NCBI RefSeq assembly: GCF_018294505.1
Contig: NC_057811.1
Coordinates: 21,494,579-21,558,578 of the forward strand
DNA from: Triticum aestivum
Lineage: Eukaryota > Streptophyta > Magnoliopsida > Poales > Poaceae
DNA length: 64,000 nucleotides
Direction of reading: 5' to 3'
Part shown: positions 11,925 to 22,430 of the stretch, in pieces
Layout of the letters: every line of letters begins with the position of its first letter
How positions within the stretch are numbered: the stretch's first letter is position 1
Notes under the pieces: generated by a model
Told to the model about the DNA's origin: nothing
The model's database searches: none
Seen by the model: only the letters and a program-made list of their open reading frames with translations
Made by a program: the position numbers and the translations under genes

Positions 11925-11940
11925 TGGACTGGTTACATAC

Positions 11941-12709
11941 AGTCTTAGTTAACCTACTGAGAAACAAACATCGTTAATACTCTCGCTACCTAATCCAGCA
12001 AGCAAACACACCAATCATTGCCTGATCAAGGCACATAAGATAATCTCCAGGATGAGCATATTGGGTGGTTCCATTCTTTCTTTTTGCTGGTTGGCTTAGA
12101 GGAAGCTTCTCATAAGTACTCCTCAAAAGAGCTTTAATCCGAGCAATATACCTGCACTGATTATTTGATTCTCATGGTTAGACCAGACGGAAGCAGAGCT
12201 ACAATCCAAGTCACACCGTACCTATGAAGATGCAAGAGCAGCAGGACGTACATACGATGGTACTCAGAACGAAATTGGGATGATTTCCTATATGAATACT
12301 GCTGCCACACCCGCAAAAAAGAAAATTACTGCTGCCACGGAATTGAGATGACTCCAGATGGGACGATCCCAAATCTGCTGCCTAAGATCGCACCCAGGCA
12401 TTGCTTCAGTGGAGAATTACCTTCTTTAAAAAGAAAGTAGATACTGCTACCACGATTATCATCAGCGCACGAAAATTGGCACACACAGGATTTGTGAAAC
12501 TAGTTTCACAGGCATAAGCTGATATCGTAATCTCAAATGTTTAAGGAACTCTGCATAAACATCTCTGCAACCTCCGACGGAACAAACACGATATGATATA
12601 TGGTATCTGAGAGACACACTGACACACAGAAACAGTTCTGAACTTCTAGTTCTCCAAAATTGGGCTAACCCTTCATAGTACCAGAGAGCTAAAGCTTCAT
12701 GTCAAACAT
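11941..12709. other. Intergenic, contains a dispersed 60-bp duplicate
   Basis: No gene recognised. The stretch near 12052-12118 resembles 13026-13085 (both contain a TTGGGTGG..CCATT..TTTTTGC..GGAGGAAGCTTC pattern). This suggests an old local duplication or two copies of a short repeat. Confidence 0.4.
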
Positions 12710-12866
12710 TCACTTCTTGGCCTTCTTCGGTGCCCTGTAGGAATTCGAATTTGGAGATAATAAGATGAATGAAACAAAACACAGACTATGTAAAGAAATA
12801 TTCTGAAGGTGCTTACTCTGCTGCGGGAGCTGGAGCTGCAGCCGCTGGTGCATGATCTCTCAGGCC
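12710..12866 (-). pseudogene. Possible last two exons of an unidentified gene
   Basis: On the minus strand an exon at 12817-12866 (after CCAG, before GTAAGC) joins in frame to an exon at 12710-12734 (after CTACAG). The end of a protein reads GLRDHAPAAAAP..., then AEAPKKAKK and a stop. The Ala/Pro stretch and Lys-rich terminus look like a real protein tail, but the family was not recognised and no upstream exon was found before the neighbouring F-box gene. It may be a gene fragment left by transposon activity, or chance. Confidence 0.3.
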
Positions 12867-13369
12867 CTGGTTCAAATAGTTCAAGTTAGCAAAATTGTTC
12901 TAACAACAAAAATACTGCTGTATAACAGTAGATGAGCAAAATGTAATCATGGATGATAGCTTGCTATATTCAACATTAACGTCCAACTTGTTATCTAAGA
13001 TTAACAGAAAAGTGGCGCCATAGGATCAGCATTGGGTGGATCCATTTATTGTTTTTGCAGGTAGGCTGGGAGGAAGCTTCATGAGTTTTGCGGGTTGAGT
13101 CCTGTCCCCTTGTTCTCTCAAACTTTAATGTTCTGGTTTAAATTTGAATTCCTCCTCCATAAGCTTGACTATAAAACCATCTCTCAGAACTAATTATTGT
13201 GTTGTGTCTTGCGACCTTGTTTGCTTTTACAATTGTGGTCATTTTTTTTGACTCTGATGCCATGAAAATGGATACAGACAAACAAAAAAGCACAGTTATG
13301 TTTATTGATGAGCCTTGCCACTAGCACACGAAATGTAACTATTACCAATGTGTAAACAAGAGTTACTAA
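12867..13369. other. 3' flank of the first F-box gene
   Basis: About 500 bases without a gene. The part from about 13330 is recognisably homologous to 23730-23850, the 3' flank of the second F-box copy. The duplication therefore included 3' non-coding DNA. Confidence 0.5.
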
Positions 13370-14587
13370 TCAAAACAATGAACTATCTAGCATCACACGA
13401 GTTATTTCATAACAATGATAAGGAGATAGCAAGGATGAGGCGGAAAGTTTACCACTTGATACCGTCGGTGTCGACAACAATGATGGTGGATAGTTGCTAT
13501 ATGTCTGTGTATTAGTCATGTCAGGCCCTGAGCAACACACCCTATCAAGCTGGAATGTCTTGCTGTCCACAGAGAAACAGCCTAAATTACGCCTTGAGCC
13601 TATGTACCTATATATGAATGCGCACCTCCCCCTCGAACCTATGAAAAAGAAAAAGGAATCCAGAGGTATTTTCTTCTCCAACTCCCACTGGCTAAAAGTA
13701 TCCCCATCGTTTATCCTAATGGTATACTTGAGGCAAGAAATATTAGATGCACACACAAACATCGCAAGTTTGCCTTCCCCTTCCTCCACGATGGCTATAT
13801 CCGTATCAGAAAAACCTTTGGTTCCGGGCGGGGCGGCGGCACAGAAGAACTCCATCCTACGGGTGTCAAGCAGAAGCATTTCCTTCAAGTTTGTCAACCA
13901 GAAGAAGCAACCATATGCGTATTGGTGGCGGGAGAAGACATGCATCCCGCTCCAGAGCGTGGATGGCCCGGCTTGCCATTGTCCGGTTCTGGAAGAGAAG
14001 ATAAAGGTGACCAGCTTAATTCCATACATTGCCATCCAGATTACTCTGAATGACGTCTCCTCCTCCTCATCGTCACCGGCAGGCAAGAGGAAGGTCTCCA
14101 ATAAACGAGGCCCTTTTCTCTTAAGTGATTTTTCCGTAAAAGCGGCTAGGTTCCTAGGGATCGGAGGAAGCAAGAGGTACCGCCGATACAAAGGGTCGCA
14201 CACCACCAGCGAATGATTATTCAAGGAAGCTCTGATCAGGAGGACGCGGCCGCCGCGAGAGTCTCGGACCTCATAGTCACGGGCAGGGGCGGGAAGGAAG
14301 GAGAAGGAGAAGTCGCCCGCGAGGGCTATGGCGGCGGCTGCAGGCGCGGAGGGGTGAGGCCATGCAGCGGAGTGGAAGCGTGGGTGTCTAAGGTGCGGCC
14401 GTCGGGCGAGGAAGCCGAGGAGGGGCGGTGCGTGGAGCCTGCGGTACCGCGGGATGAAGGAGCCATCGACGATGAGGCGGCGGAAGGAGACGCAGGCCGC
14501 AGAGGCGCAGACGAGATCGGCTGGGTTGGCGAGGCGGAGGAAGATCTCCACCATCATCTCGTCGGGGATCCGAAGCGAATTCATCAT
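13370..14587 (-). CDS. F-box protein (grass-expanded family), single exon, apparently intact
   Basis: The 405-residue frame starts with two Met codons (14587 and 14584). The N-terminal F-box (about residues 6-50) contains IPDEMMVEIFLRLANPADLV and a VSFRRLI segment. It is followed by the LVVCDPLYRRYLLLPPIP and TGQW motifs typical of grass F-box proteins with an associated C-terminal domain. Such proteins recruit substrates to SCF ubiquitin ligases through SKP1; the substrate here is unknown. The open frame continues upstream to 14704, but those codons belong to an inserted element (14621-16274), so the start is placed at 14587. That insertion leaves only about 35 bp of native 5' sequence, so expression may be lost or re-driven. 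A close paralogue lies at 23854-25014 on the same strand; the C-terminal ~25 residues here extend past its stop. Confidence 0.8.
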   Translation of the reverse strand: MMNSLRIPDEMMVEIFLRLANPADLVCASAACVSFRRLIVDGSFIPRYRRLHAPPLLGFLARRPHLRHPRFHSAAWPHPSAPAAAAIALAGDFSFSFLPAPARDYEVRDSRGGRVLLIRASLNNHSLVVCDPLYRRYLLLPPIPRNLAAFTEKSLKRKGPRLLETFLLPAGDDEEEETSFRVIWMAMYGIKLVTFIFSSRTGQWQAGPSTLWSGMHVFSRHQYAYGCFFWLTNLKEMLLLDTRRMEFFCAAAPPGTKGFSDTDIAIVEEGEGKLAMFVCASNISCLKYTIRINDGDTFSQWELEKKIPLDSFFFFIGSRGRCAFIYRYIGSRRNLGCFSVDSKTFQLDRVCCSGPDMTNTQTYSNYPPSLLSTPTVSSGKLSASSLLSPYHCYEITRVMLDSSLF

Positions 14588-14861
14588 GGCGCTGGTCGTT
14601 GGGTCGGCTCGGGGCGGAAAGATAATTACACCACTGGTGCTTGAACTTGCCACGAATGTGCACTTTAGTGCCTGAACTTCAAAAATACATTGAACTGGTT
14701 CCATAACTTGGCATTGACGTGCAAATACGGTTCACATCTTATATGTATACGTCCACGGCCCTGACGAGGCACCCCAAGTGTCCTGGTTTATGTGAAAAAA
14801 CCCCTGGAATTGTTTTCTCCTTACATAAAAGACCTCAGTGAGAAACAAATATATATTCACA

Positions 14862-14935
14862 CGCTTGTGGTGAGGGATCGAACCTGTTACCTGTACCTTC
14901 ATGTGGGAGTGGCTAACCAGCAGACAAGGTGAAAT
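14862..14935 (-). repeat. tRNA-like motif (A-box/B-box-like), left arm
   Basis: On the minus strand GCTGGTTAGCCACTCC is followed about 35 nt later by AGGTTCGATCCC, resembling the internal A and B boxes of a tRNA gene. No cloverleaf closes, so this is not called a tRNA. A related motif in opposite orientation lies at 15925-15990. Confidence 0.3.
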
Positions 14936-15924
14936 TTGTTGTCATATATATATATATTCACACGCTTTTTATACAGCAGGTTGAACAACGTAAACAAATT
15001 AATTTATTCAATCAAAAATAGTGCCGGGTCAATTATTTGAACCTGCACCCTAATACTATATAGCGGCCACAAATACCACTCCAACCAAGAACATGTAATT
15101 TTACAAAGGATAAATTTCTCTTTATATAACACAATGCGCTCGTGTGGGTAAAATGGATCATTTTCAACATTTCAGTTTTTTCCAGTTTTTGTAAAACTAT
15201 GTAAACTATAATTGTGTGTTATAAATGATATATATATAATTAAATTAAAGTACATTAAAAATGCATATGATTTAATAAAATATCTCCACAAATAATTTTA
15301 AAAATAAAAATATTAAATATTAAATTAAATTAATTTTACAATTTTAAAAGTGCTCACATTTTTAATGAAATATTAAAATAATTTAAGAAAGTTTTGTATA
15401 TTTAAATAGATTCCCATATAATTCTAAACATTTCCATGTTATAAATAAAATATTTATGTAGTACATTAAAGTGTTCATACTTTAAGAAAAAAAAGTGTTG
15501 TTTTAAAAAGTTTATATAATATATAGAAGTTTGTGTGTTTTAAAAAAAACGAACCTAGTGCACCCTCAGATTGCAGATCCTCACATGAATAATATTTGAA
15601 TAAAATAGACATTTTTATAATTCGTAAATATTTAAATTGTATGTATATGTTTTAAAATAACACATGAATTATTTTTAAAATGACATGTAAAATTTAAATT
15701 CTTTTTGAAATCATGTTTGTTATATAGTCATAAATATTAATTATACTTTAGAAACATGAGACCTTTTTGGTAGAAGTGGTATCCAAGGCTGATATATAAC
15801 ATTTTGTCGGATGTTTGGATCACAAACCCGACACTATTTTTTGCTGGATTATTAAATTCCTTTAATTTATGTTGTTTCGCCTAGTGTACATAATGGTCAT
15901 GAATCCAGTTTTGACTATACAACT

Positions 15925-15990
15925 GTGCTGCGGTCGACTGGCTAGCCGCGAGCTAACAGTAGTTCATTGGTTCGATTCCCTGCCAGTCTA
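15925..15990 (+). repeat. tRNA-like motif, right arm
   Basis: GACTGGCTAGCCGCGAGC followed by TTGGTTCGATTCCCTGCC resembles tRNA promoter boxes and mirrors the motif at 14862-14935. The position inside an inverted-repeat element suggests an extended degenerate inverted repeat that includes a tRNA-derived piece. Confidence 0.3.
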
Positions 15991-16274
15991 GCTTTCAGTT
16001 TTATTTCAGCCCTTTATCTGTGAGGTCCTATTTCTAAGAAAATAGTTTTAAGGGGTTTTCCAAAAAATAGGCCGCACGCCCTGCCATTCAGTAGCTGACA
16101 GCGGGCCCCATGCCACGCCGGAATGCCTTGTCAGCATCGTGTGCGTATGCTGAAGAGATTTGAACTGTATTTGCACGCTCATGCCAAGTTATGGAACTAG
16201 TTCAATGTATTTTTCAAGTTTAGGCACTAAAGTGAACATCCGTGACAAGTTCAAGCACCAACGGTGTATTTACC

Positions 16275-16500
16275 TCTATATATATATACTCGTAGTGCGG
16301 CTGCCGCAATGGGCCAGCATCATATATGGGCCTGAACAGGCTTGGCCCATACGGAAATTAGATTAGACTCTTCTATATCCGAAATTACTAGTTGGGGAGT
16401 AGTCGTTACAAAGATCACTCCTACCTTTTCAAATTGGGACAAGTAGCGTGCTGCATGTGTGTTTTATTTTTTAAACTGTGCGTCCAAATTTTGAACTGTT
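16275..16500 (-). promoter_or_regulatory. Displaced upstream region of the first F-box gene
   Basis: The stretch GGCTGCCGC..TGGGCC..TGGGCCTGAACA near 16305-16340 resembles GGCTGCGCG..TGGGCCGG..TGGGCCTGAACA near 25100-25150, upstream of the paralogue. Here it lies about 1.7 kb from the ATG because of the intervening element. Promoter function is inferred; no defined core element was identified. Confidence 0.45.
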
Positions 16501-17049
16501 TTCACCGTTGAATTTCCTGCGTCGAGATCTTCAAAACTAGATCCCATGTTGATAGGTAAACTTTTTTTATAAAAAAAGTCGGGCGAAAAAACCAAACCGG
16601 GAGAACGGGTTTTTCCCTTTCCAAAATAGGCACGCCCGTGCCTCTCGCGAAATCACGACCGTGCCTCTCATGAAAGCAAAACCGTGTCTCTCGTGAAAGA
16701 AAAACAACAGAAAACGTGTTTTTTTCCGTTTCCGAAATGCACGGCCATGACTCTAGCGAAAGCACAACCATGCCTCTCGCGGAAGCAAAACCGTGACTCT
16801 CGCGGCAGAAAAAAAAACACGTTTTTTTCGTTTCCGAGAGCCAAACCATGGCTCTCATGAAAAAAAATATTTTTTCGCGGAAAAAATGTTTTTTACCCAA
16901 AAGCTAAGGAACACCGGTGGAAAACCGAAACGTCAAAAAAATCCAGAAAAAACCGTATAAAAAGCGGAAAACATGTGCGAAAAAAATTCCGGAGGGAGCG
17001 CCCAGAGCGTGACACATGGCCGGCGGCTGAGAGCGCGCCAAGTGGCGCT
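16500..17049. mobile_element. MULE-like fragment with degenerate minisatellite
   Basis: From about 16620 to 16870 a roughly 35-45 bp unit is repeated imperfectly (CGTGCCTCTCGCGAAAGC / CATGACTCTAGCGAAAGC-type, alternating with AAAACACGTTTTTTTCCG). Such arrays are common in Triticeae Mutator-like elements. The part ending near 17049 (GGGAGCGCCCAGAGCGTGAC, GCGCCAAGTGGCGCTAATCG) looks like the inner edge of a terminal repeat that continues after the retroposon at 17067-17700. The reading frame through the minisatellite is not a gene. Confidence 0.4.
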
Positions 17050-17066
17050 AATCGTTGCGAGGCTCC

Positions 17067-17700
17067 TCCCCAAGAAAAGCTTAGGATTCCTTTGCCTCCC
17101 GTCGGTGCCGCCGCCTGTCCGCCTCGTCTCCGGTGGTCTTAGGGCCATGGCGGCGCGGTGGATCCCGGCCCTTGCCGGCGGGAGGGCTCTGTTCTTAGAT
17201 GTTTCTTTAAGTTTTGTTAGGGTTTGTGTCCTGCTCAGGAAGACGAGACGGTGGCGGCTCCCTGAAGATGGAATAAGGTCTTGCCCGCCTAGCCCCCGTT
17301 CCGGTGGCATGTCTAGCATCATCGCTGGGCGTGTGGAGGTGTGTCTCCCGCAGATCTATCATTGATGGATTTGCTCGGATCTGGTCGTAGTTCGTCTACG
17401 TTTGTGTTTCTTCAGGTTGGATCCTTCCGATCTACGCTATTCTTCATCGGCGGCGGTTGTTGTTCTGCTGCGCGGGTCCTATGGGGCCTTAGCACGATGA
17501 CTTCCGGACTATCTACTACAACAAGTTTTGCCCGACTCCGACGAGGGAGGGGCGATGACGGCGGCGCGCCTTCGGCTCGCTTCACTGCTTGTAGTCGTCG
17601 CTAGGTGGCCTACGGACCTGGATGTAATTTTTATTATTTCTGGTGTTCGTTGTATTGGCATGATTGAAGATAAATAGATTGTAAGTTTTCTCGCAAAAAA
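17067..17700 (+). mobile_element. SINE/LINE-derived retroposon with A-tail and 17-bp target duplication
   Basis: AATCGTTGCGAGGCTCC at 17050-17066 and AATCATTGCGAGACTCC at 17701-17717 match at 15 of 17 positions and flank a 634-bp body. The body ends in TTCTCGCAAAAAAA. A 3' A-run plus a long, variable target duplication is the signature of target-primed reverse transcription. The body is GC-rich at its 5' side and has no recognisable protein domain. Confidence 0.65.
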
Positions 17701-17717
17701 AATCATTGCGAGACTCC

Positions 17718-19859
17718 CGAAGAAGCACTCGTTAACTAGTTGCTCTCTTCTGAATCTAACTCAAATGTTACTAGATTGCATGCAACGCGCGCTTCACCGC
17801 GCCGGAAACATACTGGTTGCGAATGCGGGGCACCTTTTCCTAGCAGGCCTAGTCACAAAATCCCTAAATAGTGCTACAACTTTCATGCATCAAAAGACAA
17901 TTGGTGGTCGAAAACAAAAATAGAAGTAAAGTAAAGGAGTAGATAGCACGGACGTGTTGGAAAGTTCAGATGATCCATTAAAATACAAAGCATTATAAGA
18001 AAACAAATATTACCACTACTACCTACATTTTGGCCTATTTCCAATGCAGATAAAACCAAATATGACCAAGCAAAAGCAGGGGATGAAGATAATAAAGTTT
18101 TATGGTCAGCACAAACTGTTGATGGTATAAATCTCTACATAATTTTACTACATATATGGTCATGATTCAAAGTTTTTTTATTTCCTTGCTGAATCGCAAG
18201 AAAGTGTCTAGAGCCCACACCGTTTGCCACAATATCGTCTTCTGAAATGATAATACTATATCCTAATGCATCGAAGGAGCAAACATTAGTGACTAAAGAC
18301 AAAAGTTAAATAAAATAAAGATTGTTCCGTACTTATTACTAGAAACAACACAAGTGTAGATGTAAGGAAAAACAGCACACATATTTTGCAAGATGCAGTC
18401 ACGGCCAGGGTAGTTCAGGATGCTGCAGTAGAATGAAGAGAAATTGAGCCCCAGCAGAAAAAATTACACAAAGTTAAAGTAATCCACTATAAAAAATAGC
18501 AACCACTTTAAGAAAAGATCTCCAACAGTGCCACCTAAAAGATCTCCATCGAAGAATAAAAGAAATTGATCCCAACCTTTATGAGTTTGAATCGGAGCCA
18601 AATAGGAATGTCATGCAAACAACACACATAACTCATACCAAGGGATCCACTCCCCGCATCTATTTCTATACAAAATTTGCTTTACCTCCAAGCTCAATAC
18701 CGTTGTACGGATTCATGGCGATCTCGACGGCTTCCTTCCTCCCCGCACGGGCGCCCATCTCCAAGTTCCACCGCTGGCCGCACTCAGCCTGCACTCCACC
18801 GCCTTCGTCCCCAGCTCAAGCTTGTTTCAGCAGACGATAGCCCGCCACCCATACCTAGGAGAACGGGGAACGAAGGGGCATCGGAGAAGGAGGCGGCAGG
18901 GCCAGCCGGAGCTAGGCTAGCAGGGCCGTAAACCCTAGCGTGGTGCCACTCAGAAGGTGAAGGGGAGAAGAGAGATGGGGTGACATCTGCTTTCTTCAGG
19001 GACATGGGCCGATCCGGTCTGGCTCAGACCCGCTGCCTGCTGGCCCCTCTGCTTTCTTCAGGGACACGGTACGGACCCAATGGTCCAGTGATGATTGGCC
19101 TCATGCCTCGTTGAGTAACAAGGTCCGACCTATTCTAATACCAGATTTATACAAAATAGCCAGTAGTAGCAGAGTAACATCTCTTAAAATAACATCATTT
19201 ATTGAAGAGAATTTTAGCAAGTTATAATGTCAAAAAACAAGCCATATATGCAGCCTCATTTCTATTTCTACCATCAACACGCTTAGTATCACAAGTTAGT
19301 ATATGCGTAACTCTACGACAGAGGCAATTTGGAACAATACTTTAGAAATTTCCTATAAACACAATGCTAACAAAACTTGCAATGGTGTATGCTATCGTAA
19401 CGACATACTACAACCTTGGGCAGGAAAATTTGGGTTGACCCGCTCATCCCTTCGGGCCGATGGGGCCCGACTCCCCTGGTCCACTTTTCATACCAAGCCA
19501 ACCCAAAAGACCCATCGGCCTTTAATTTTCGGGCCGAACCAGTGTCCGATAGGGAACTTCGACCCATTCCCATCTTGAGATGATGGGAGGGTGGGATATG
19601 TACTTGGGGGTCATCCAAGGGCAACAAGCAGTGTAGGCCCAACCTAGCTAATTACCGACTGAAAACCAGGTGCTAGGTGGTCGCATCAGCCATGATCAAC
19701 TGCAAGGCTCAAATTCTTGGGAGCTTAGTAACTTAGTAATTAGTAGCGTGGTTGTCTCGAAAAAAAAGTAGCCTGGTTTTGTTACACTAGTTTATTACAA
19801 ACCTACGTTGACAATCACAGAGGTTGGGACGGGAAGGTTGGTAACAAATAATTTCTTGA
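17718..19859. other. Intergenic, no supported gene
   Basis: About 2.1 kb. 17720-18600 is AT-rich without recognised features. 18700-19080 is GC-rich, with a repeated phrase (CTGCTTTCTTCAGGGACA near 18987 and 19047) and short open frames on both strands. A minus-strand snippet near 18680-18730 (VEIAMNPYNGIELGG) looks protein-like but could not be extended. 19150-19850 holds nothing recognisable. Confidence 0.4.
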
Positions 19860-22430
19860 TGGCATAGAAATGCTATAGTGCAATAAAGAAGAAGAGGGAT
19901 GGAAATGTGGGCACCTACGTGGTAAAGTTGGATATGCATAACGCATATGACAACATCGAATGGTGGTTTTTGAAGGAATTCTTATTCAGCTTACGTTCAA
20001 TACAGATTGTGTAAAGATTATTATGGTGTGTGTGCCTACTTTGAGGTATCAGGTTCGTGTAAATAGTGATTTTTTCAGATTCTTTCACACCTTCAAAGGG
20101 ACTCCGACAGGGACCCCGTTTAACCCTATCTTTTCCTTTTATGCATTGATGACATAGACGCTTGATTCAGTATGAGGAAGAAGCGGGGAATATGGTTTGT
20201 GTTAAAGTTTGCAAGGATGCACTAACGGTCTCCCACATGTTGTTTGCTGATGATCTGCTCATTCTTATGAGGGTAGATGGGGATAATGTCTTTTAAGCTT
20301 CTCAAACAAGTATGTCAAGGGATAATGACTGCAATGTCCTAGTACTACTGGGGATATGAAGGCCAGAAGAAGAATATGCTTTGGTTTTCATGGCGGAAAA
20401 TGTGTACTACAATGAGGAAAGGTGGTATAGAATCCAGGGACTTGCAATCCTTCATTTTGGCATGGTTACCTATATAAGTTTGGCGCTTGATGGCTGAACC
20501 TGATTCCCAATGTGAAAAGGTACTCAAAGCTAAATACTTCAAAGATGGAGATCTCATGAATTGCAAATTAAAGAAATGAAGCTCTTACACACTTAGCAGA
20601 GCATTTGGGGTGGTATTCAAACATTCAAGAGAGGTCACATCTTGCGTGTTGGAGATGACACTAGGATTAAGATTTGGGAGGACGCTTGGGTCCCTAGTAG
20701 TCCAAATCGAATGATATCGACTAGACGGGGTAACATAGTGCCTACAGAAGTTTTGGGATTAATAAATGGGATAAGAACTCATTAGGGATATTTTCTGGCC
20801 AATTGTTCAAACCAAACTCTAAAAATTACATTAATAGTGGGTATGATGGAAGACTTTGTCTCTTAGCACTTTAATAAGAATAGTATATTCACAGTCAGGT
20901 CCTATTATCATTCTGAATGGGACAATCGACATGTAGAGAAAGTATGGAGAACCAATCAATTTGGAGAGTGTGAGTTGTGTCCTATATGGAATATCATATG
21001 ACGTTGTCCCGACCAAGGGATCCCTTACCATGTCGGTTCCGAGGCTGTTGAACCGCGTTGAGGACCCTTTGGTCGGTTCTATACTGGGCCATATTGGGTG
21101 GCCCATGGTGAATTCTATGAAGGCTCTAGAAGACTTGGAGTACAATGCACAATATTGGAGTCGTGGAGGACTCTACCTCCACCAACATAGTCGACTAGCA
21201 TATGTAACCCTAGGACCCCCGGTATACTATATTAGCGAATGGTCGGGCTCGTCAATAGGACAACCGACAATCCCTTGGTATTCACATGTACTTGGTACAC
21301 ACCCCAACACAATACATGAGAGCAGGAGTAGGGTATTGTCTCCTCCGTTAGAGCCTGAACATGGGTAAACCTTGCCCCCATTGCCATTGTGTCAAGTGGC
21401 CTAGTTAGGATACCCTACCGAGGGCTCTGCGGGGTCTAGCTCCAACACCATATCGTCTATGTGGATCCCGGCAAAGATAAAGATTAACTCTTAGATGGCT
21501 TTATATGATGCAATTCCTTGTAAAGGTATACTTGCTAATAGGCACGTGCAACATAGCTCTCATTGTCCTTTGTGCCAAAATGATTGCCAGAGCATTCGTC
21601 ATGCACTATTCGAGTGCCCTTGCATGAAGGAAATTTTGAAACATCTCGGCTCGGGATGCTTCAAGTTATCGAGTGTGAATGTGCTATCAACAGAGAAGGG
21701 CAGTCAATTTTGGCGGGTTGCTTTTATACATGAATGCAAAAGCTCCACTGATGAACGAGGTGCTTCGAAATGAGTTGATTGCCATGACCATATGGTATAC
21801 GTGGTGGGAACCATGCCAAGCTGTACGTGAAGATAAACTTCAGCAGCCCATCAGATCTTCTCAGTCTATCTCAGCGTTGATAAAAAACTATGCAAGATCA
21901 AGAAGCAAAGGCTCTATGACGGTAGTTCGTCATGGTCGGAACAAGTCGCAAGAGGATTTCTTATAGCGGAATGTCGAGGCCTCCTTGCATGAGGACTCAG
22001 GCAGGGAGGTAGATGCGCCATGAGATGATCGAGTGTTCTTGGTTGCTGCGAGCAGCTCCCTGATTCCGTTCGTTGCTGATGCTTCAGGGGCTGAAGACAT
22101 GCTCTCCTAACTGACTCAATCTTGACTGGCCAAGTGGGATGCAATAAACTGGTGGTTCCATCCAATTGTATGCATGTGGTCGAAGTGATGCAAAAAGGTG
22201 GTAACTTTATCGGTTCGGCTAATGTTGTCTACGAGTGTAGCTTTTCGAGTCATAGCTTTGATCAAATTTCTTTCACCCAATGTCCTAGAGAGGCTAATGT
22301 AGTTGATCATTTTCTTGCTAGCCAATTGGTGGACACACAAACTATTGTTCGGAATGCCGAACCACCAGTTTTCCTGCCTAACGCACTCACGGATGATGCA
22401 TAAGCAATAAAAACCACCATGATGGCATTC
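19860..22430 (+). pseudogene. Decayed LINE (non-LTR retrotransposon): RT, zf-RVT and RNase H remnants
   Basis: Pieces in shifting frames give, in order, LINE RT motifs (KLDMHNAYDNIEWWFLKEF near 19930, a degenerate KGLRQG-type motif near 20100 and FADDLLIL near 20245), then the region between RT and zinc finger (near 20390-20760: WEDAWVPSSPNRMIS). The zf-RVT segment follows (21495-21640: IPCKGILANRHV, CPLCQ, IRHALFECPCM), then an RNase H tail (about 22260-22350: FTQCPREANVVDHFL). The FADD box is the RT catalytic motif. Multiple stops and frameshifts make this non-functional. About 500 bp of unrelated sequence (20950-21470) interrupts it before the zinc finger. Confidence 0.75.
20950..21470. 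mobile_element. Insertion within the LINE remnant, LTR-like
   Basis: The LINE similarity stops near 20950 and resumes near 21463 (PAKIKIN). The intervening DNA is of different character and contains the phrase GAGTAGGGTATTGTCTCCTC, reminiscent of Gypsy LTR or UTR sequence. A TG...CA pair can be placed (TGTGAGTTG near 20965, CCAACA near 21449), but no matching target duplication was seen, so the identity as a solo LTR is tentative. Confidence 0.3.

Larger units (their letters stand above)
14621..16274. mobile_element. Non-coding DNA transposon with ~120-bp terminal inverted repeats
   Basis: The left end (about 14621-14740) and the reverse complement of the right end (about 16149-16274) align over roughly 120 bp. 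They share TGGTGCTTGAACTTG, CACTTTAGTGCCT, AATACATTGAACT and GTTCCATAACTTGGCAT. The interior is AT-rich (15000-15800) with no transposase. Long inverted repeats suggest a Mutator-type or unclassified class II element. A clean target duplication was not found, so superfamily and exact borders are uncertain. Non-coding DNA right of the element (16290-16350) resembles the promoter side of the second F-box gene, which shows that insertion split the first F-box gene from its own upstream region. Confidence 0.7.

Noticed and set aside
15925..15990. Possible tRNA gene
   Set aside because: Only box-like motifs are present; acceptor and anticodon stems do not pair into a cloverleaf.
16502..16900. Minus-strand 132-codon frame rich in Phe/Ser
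   Set aside because: It is a translation of a degenerate minisatellite and has no domain.
18613..19005. Possible gene with a VEIAMNPYNGIELGG-like snippet
   Set aside because: The protein-like piece is too short, lacks extendable exons and could not be tied to a family.
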